DNA of 64,000 bases from Rhizophagus clarus. Its lineage: Eukaryota > Glomeromycota > Glomeromycetes > Glomerales > Glomeraceae. Below the pieces are notes generated by a model. It ran no database searches. It worked only from the letters and a program-made list of their open reading frames with translations, and was not told the DNA's origin. Position 1 is the stretch's first letter; every line of letters starts with the position of its first letter. Made by a program: the position numbers and the translations under genes. Positions 59,530-64,000 of the stretch are shown here, in pieces. The DNA is taken from assembly GCA_015698045.1 (NCBI GenBank), contig BLAL01000180.1:806001-870000 (forward strand). Direction: 5' to 3'.

Positions 59530-61085
59530 AAGTTGCCTGCCAAAACTAAGGAGTTTTAACATGTTGAAATTGTTGAAACTATTTTGACATTTTGACATTG
59601 ACCTTCTGATTTGTCAAAATACTGAAATAGTTTCAACATGCTAAAACTATTTTGACGTTTCAGCGTAGTATATTATATGATATACTTATAGTTTTGGCAT
59701 TCACTAATCTGCAGTTTGTAGATTTCTAATCAGTTTTGATATTGGTCATATGAGCTGATTTACTGATTGTAGATAATCTTTTTTTTTGAAAAAAATGGTT
59801 ACAGTTTTTTTAAACCAGATAAAAAAAAAATTTTTTTTTTTCTTTAAGTTGCCAGACTTCTTGAATGAACCCAAACTTAGAATATGCACAAGTAAGTTAG
59901 TGGGAAATGGGAGGGGATTTTTTTTAATATATTGAAAAAACATACTAATATTTCTTCTATTTCTTTTTTTTTCTTTAGGTTGCCAGACTTCTTAAACGAA
60001 TCTGGACTTGAAATGTACACAAATTAGTGAGAAGAGTTTTTTTTTAATACATTAAAGAAATATACTAACGTTTTTTTTCCTTTAGGTTGCCAGACTTCTT
60101 AAACGAACCTAGACTTGAAATATATGCAAGTTAGTGGGAGAGATTTTTTTTAATATATTGAAGAAATATACTAACGTTTCTATTTTTTTTTCTTTAGATT
60201 GCTGGACTTCTTAAATGAACTCAGACTTGAAATGTATTCAAGTTAATGGGAAGAGATTTTTTTAATATATTAAAGAAACATCTTCTATTTTTTTTTTTTT
60301 TCTTTAGGTTGCTAGACTTCTTGAACAAACTTAGACTTGAAATGTATGCAAGTTAGTAAGAAGTGGGAGGAGATTTTTTTTTTAATATATTGAAGAAATA
60401 TACTAACGTTTCTTCTATTTCTTTTTTTTTCTTTAGATTGCTAGACTTTTTAAACGAACCTAGACTTGAAATGTACATAAGTAAATTTAACGGAAAGTAG
60501 AAGAAATTTTTTTAATATATTAAAAAAATATACTAACTAAATGTTTCTTTTTTATTTTTTTTAGGTTGTCAGACTTTTAAATGAAACCGATCAATAAAAT
60601 TTTTTTATTATAAGCAATAATATAAAAACTTTTTTTAAATATAATAATTTATTATTTAATCCAGAAGTCAATTTTAATTATAATAATAAAATAAAGTATT
60701 ACAATAAATTTTAGTTTTTTACATGTTTAATATTAAATTTTTTTTTACTAAATTTTTATTATGCATGCTATATGGCCAGAATATTACAAATTACAATCAA
60801 TCTATCAAACTTGTAAACTTGTATTAAACTTATATCAATATCTATATAAATTTTATTAATTAAGATCATTCAATTTTAAATCAATTGTGACTAAAATTTT
60901 AATATTTTATATATCACGAGAATGATATTTTAATTTTGGCAATTTTGATATGCCAAAACTATTTTAGTAATTTTATACAGTTTTAGCAATTTTAACATGT
61001 CAAAACTATTTCAACATTTTAGTATTTTGACATATTTTTAGTTTTGACATTTCAATATTGGCTTATTGAGTTTTGACAGTAACTT
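59530..61085. mobile_element. TIR element (AAGTTGCCTGCC type), 1.56 kb, with exon/intron-like array
   Basis: Left AAGTTGCCTGCCAAAACTAA; right, read inward, AAGTTACTGTCAAAACTCAA, flanked by TA (59528-59529, 61086-61087). Subterminal TTTTGACA/TGTCAAAA words cluster at both sides (59570-59660, 60945-61080). Same family as 41400-41818. Passenger: array 3. No transposase. Confidence 0.65.
59848..60600 (+). repeat. Tandem array 3: seven 44-nt exon-like units
   Basis: Blocks start at 59848, 59979, 60086, 60198, 60308, 60437 and 60565. Five full units measured (1, 3, 4, 5, 6) are exactly 44 nt: RTTGCYRGACTTCTTRAAYG, then AACCYAGACTTGAAATGTAT and GCAA. Acceptors CTTTAG are intact except unit 1 (CTTTAA). 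Donors are GTAAGT (1), GTTAGT (3, 5), GTTAAT (4), GTAAAT (6); unit 2 lost it (ATTAGT). Spacers carry TTTTTTTAATATATTGAAGA then ATACTAACGTTTCTT, related to array 2. Period 107-131 bp. Confidence 0.8.
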
Positions 61086-61799
61086 TAACTCTATTTTTTT
61101 TTTAATACTGTATTTTACCAATATTAATCATCCCCCAAAATTAAGCACTATCCCAAATTTTTCAAATTTTATTAAAAAATCATATATGAAATACTAATAA
61201 AAAAACTTCTAAAATTAAATACCCCCCAAACTTTTCGCTCAAAATCCTTGCAAAAAGAAGGTGCTTAATTTTGGAAAAATATGGTAGTTTAGTTTATATA
61301 TTTTTTTGCTTTTTTTAATATTATTGATTATTATTCATTATGTTTTAAAATTTTTCTTCTTTTCAAATCATATATATCATCTTTTATATATAAAGTTGAA
61401 ATTTGTTTATATGCAATACATTGATATATTATTAGTTTTTTTCTTATACCTTATTTTTTTATACTTTTGTATATTTTTATTTTTTCACTTTTTTACAATA
61501 TAGTTATCAAATAATATTATAGAATTTTTTAATAAATATAGAATCTCAAATAATATATATATAAGTCATATTAAAATTCAAATTTTTTACTATAATCAAT
61601 AAGCAAATTATTTTAAACTTTATTAAGCAAAATTTTATTATAATATCAAAAATTTTATATTGCTAAGCAACTCATTTATAACATATATAAAAACTTATAA
61701 ATAATTTATAATTTATATTTATAATATAATTTATTATAAAAATTAAAATATAAATAGATTTTAATATGATAAATAACTTAATTTAAATAGTACTTAAGA
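61086..61799. other. Spacer with a dispersed AAGCAA repeat
   Basis: 61545-61690 aligns with 17297-17450 (AATAAGCAAATTATTTTAAA shared), the left end of the element at 17297. The 3' boundary is not visible. Confidence 0.5.
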
Positions 61800-62925
61800 G
61801 GCATAATAGAAATCAGCTGATTTTCTTCAATTAGTAGTTCTTACCCTCACCCCCTCCACCTAATCACATTTTGATTAGCTACTAAAAGAATATATATAAT
61901 TATTATAGTTGTTTCCAAAATTTAATTGGCAAATCCAAAATCTGAAATTACTAAATTATGTAAATACATAATTAATTACGTAAATCTGTAATTATACACT
62001 CCAAAATTCTAAAATTTGTATAACAGTATGGAAGTATGAATATTTCCAGATTCAGTGATCTAATTTTAATGATCTTACTCTCATTCAATTCGTCTTATCA
62101 AGACAAAACTAATAATATGTATTGCAACACTCTAGTATCGATATTGACAAAGTTATCTCACTACAAATATTTAGTGATTATTGGTGTCAGAGCATGATTT
62201 AGTGATTGGATTTTTACGTTCTTATTATCATTCGATTCGTCTCATTAAGATGAATCTAATGATGTATATTGCAGCATTCTAGCATTGATATTGATGAAGT
62301 TATCTCACTGTAAATATTTAGTGATTATTGGTATCAGAGTACGATTTAGTGATTGGAGTTTTACGTTCTTATTATCATTAGATTCGTCTTGATAAGATGA
62401 ATTAAATAACGGTAAGATCATCAAAATCGGATAACTAGTTGCAGAGTTATAGTTTACTAAATTTTTAAATATAATTCAGCCAAAATTTAGGTTAATTTTG
62501 GCCAAATATTTTCGTAATATGAAATTAAATACAGAATCTGAAATTAAATACAGAATTCAGATCTTTTCTAATAAATTACTTAATAATTATGGAATTACAG
62601 AATTACATAATTCCATAATACAAAATTAATTTCGAATACAAGTATAATAATTATATTTATATAATTAACTTATAATCTAGTAATCTGATTTTTATAAATT
62701 TTTTTTTATTTTATAGTTTTTATTAAGCTCTACAAAACAAAAAATAGTTTAGTTAAATTGAGCTATTATATATATAGTAAAATAATTGCAAAAAACTGTT
62801 TTAATATATAAATAATAATATTATATTATATATATTATATAATTTATAGTTAATCATAAGAATCTGATTTTTGGGTTAATCCTATTTCCTTATTAAATCA
62901 GTTAATTTATTGGCCTATTGTTATT
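61800..62925. mobile_element. Harbinger-like MITE, copy 2, inverted, with a 0.7-kb insert
   Basis: 61805-61900 (AGAAATCAGCTGATTTTCTT, CAATTAGTAGTTCTTACCCT) and 62640-62915 match the reverse of copy 1 at 45537-45908. Between them about 730 bp are foreign. The insert includes two tandem units of about 135 bp (62070-62205 and 62206-62340: TTTAGTGATTATTGGTRTCA, TACGTTCTTATTATCATT). Confidence 0.65.
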
Positions 62926-64000
62926 CAGTTTTTTTTATTTACTTATTTAAATTAACTTATTAACATTTATTTTTTTTATTTAGTAGATTACCAATTAATG
63001 CTATAATATTAATTTGTATATATAATTTTTAAAATATAATTAATAGGTTATATCTGATTATAATGATGTATAAAATCAATATAATTTATTGTTATCTAAT
63101 TATTTTTTTTTTATTTTTTAATTCAAAGATTGTATAATAACTTTATTGTATAATATTTAAAATAAATATTATTACAAATATAAAACCCACTTAGCACAGC
63201 TAAATGTAATTCGTGAATTAGTGGATATCATAATCTAAATTAACAAATTAAAAATAAAAATTTAAATTAATCTAAACTTAACCAAAAACTTCAATAATTT
63301 ATATTACTTATTCTAAACTATATAATAAAATAAATAAAATAAAATAAAATTGACCAACCAAATAACTAAATCTAAATTAATTCCAAATAATATCCTAAAA
63401 TTCATTAAATCCCTAACAATTTATCTCTATCATCTAATAAATTATTATTAAAAAATCTTGACAATAGTTTATAGGTTCAAACATAACAATTATCAGAATA
63501 TATAAAGACTCTCATTTGGGTAAAAGTACAGAATAAAGTATACATAAAGTGGTGTTTATGATTGAGAATTAGAGGTTTAAAAGGCAGAACTATATAGAGA
63601 TCATCTAGGATTATACTAACTTCTGTATGTGAAGAAATTATTGACTGTGTATGGATAAAGTGTGATTAAAAGGCTGGTGAAGAAGAAGTTTTATCTTGTT
63701 TGGAGATTCCTTTGGATTTTTTCTATTCAATGTTCAGTTTGCATCTGGTAAACCAAAAAATCTGTTTGAATAAACACACTAGTTTAATCATTATTTTGGT
63801 GTAAAATTAAATAGCCTTATTTTGTATAAGATTAAATCTTGTTTGTATATTTCAGAAGGCAGCAGTATCTATTTGACATATTATAGTGCATTAAAGAAGA
63901 TCGATAAATCTTTTAGAATCTCTAGAAAAATGATCTATCTACTGTCAAATTGATTGAAGAGTTAAAGCTGGAGTGTTTAGAAAGTCAACTAATTTGGAAA
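62926..64000. other. Right flank, nothing assigned
   Basis: AT-rich to about 63470, then more complex sequence to the window end without a long ORF. 63480-64000 might be an untranslated or LTR-like region, but no paired repeat is inside the window. Confidence 0.35.

Noticed and set aside
63480..64000. Possible LTR at the window end
   Set aside because: No second copy, primer-binding site or polyprotein is visible inside the window.

Overview
The window is AT-rich eukaryotic DNA (by eye roughly 75-80% A+T) with short GT-AG introns, long homopolymer runs and many nested transposons. The repeat content, the Cys-rich N-terminus of a degenerate kinase gene (CKQC...CQPC) and several protein families I recognise point to an arbuscular mycorrhizal fungus close to Rhizophagus irregularis. 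That is an inference: there is no marker gene. I see no rRNA, tRNA or CRISPR.

Layout. 1-2510: 3' part of a LINE (RNase H region, one premature stop, A-rich tail). 2.5-15 kb: AT-rich spacer with a 165-bp foldback MITE, one small membrane-protein ORF, a pogo-type element that contains a TTAA-target element and a palindrome, and a decayed LINE ORF1. 15.8-18.7 kb: two non-autonomous TIR elements, one carrying an array of exon/intron-like units. 19.4-34.3 kb: a decayed repeat-family gene split by an 11.4-kb CACTA/Plavaka-like transposon (21042-32477). The split is clear: a 3-bp duplication (AGA) lies at both ends, and deleting the element plus one AGA rejoins the host reading frame. 36.5-38.2 kb: a second LINE ORF1. 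38.6-40.9 kb: a structurally complete pogo/Tigger element whose 3-exon transposase has no stop. 41.1-44.3 kb: two nested MITEs and a decayed relative of the CACTA element. 45.5-52 kb: a tandem repeat broken by an hAT-like element with an 8-bp target duplication, which is itself broken by a second 4.7-kb CACTA-like element. 57-57.8 kb: truncated kinase-like gene. 59.5-62.9 kb: a TIR element with another exon/intron-like array, and a second copy of a Harbinger-like MITE.

How the genes relate. The large CACTA-like element carries a TNP2-type transposase with one frameshift, an intact divergent 4-exon accessory gene, an intact Myb/SANT-like 3-exon gene with a proline-rich tail, a captured piece of ribosomal protein uL16 (RPL10), a spliced transcript candidate whose introns hold long stems, and an RGG-box exon inside a long inverted repeat. 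Its ends carry clustered copies of a palindromic subterminal motif (ATCGGGTACCCGATATGT). The second CACTA-like element has the same ends and a decayed paralogue of the Myb/SANT gene.

The least expected structure is three separate tandem arrays (15973-16660, 49934-50480, 59848-60600). Each repeat unit is a short exon-like block (41, 24-37 or 44 nt) bounded by 3' and 5' splice-site consensus, with an intron-like spacer of about 70 nt. All three arrays sit inside DNA transposons.
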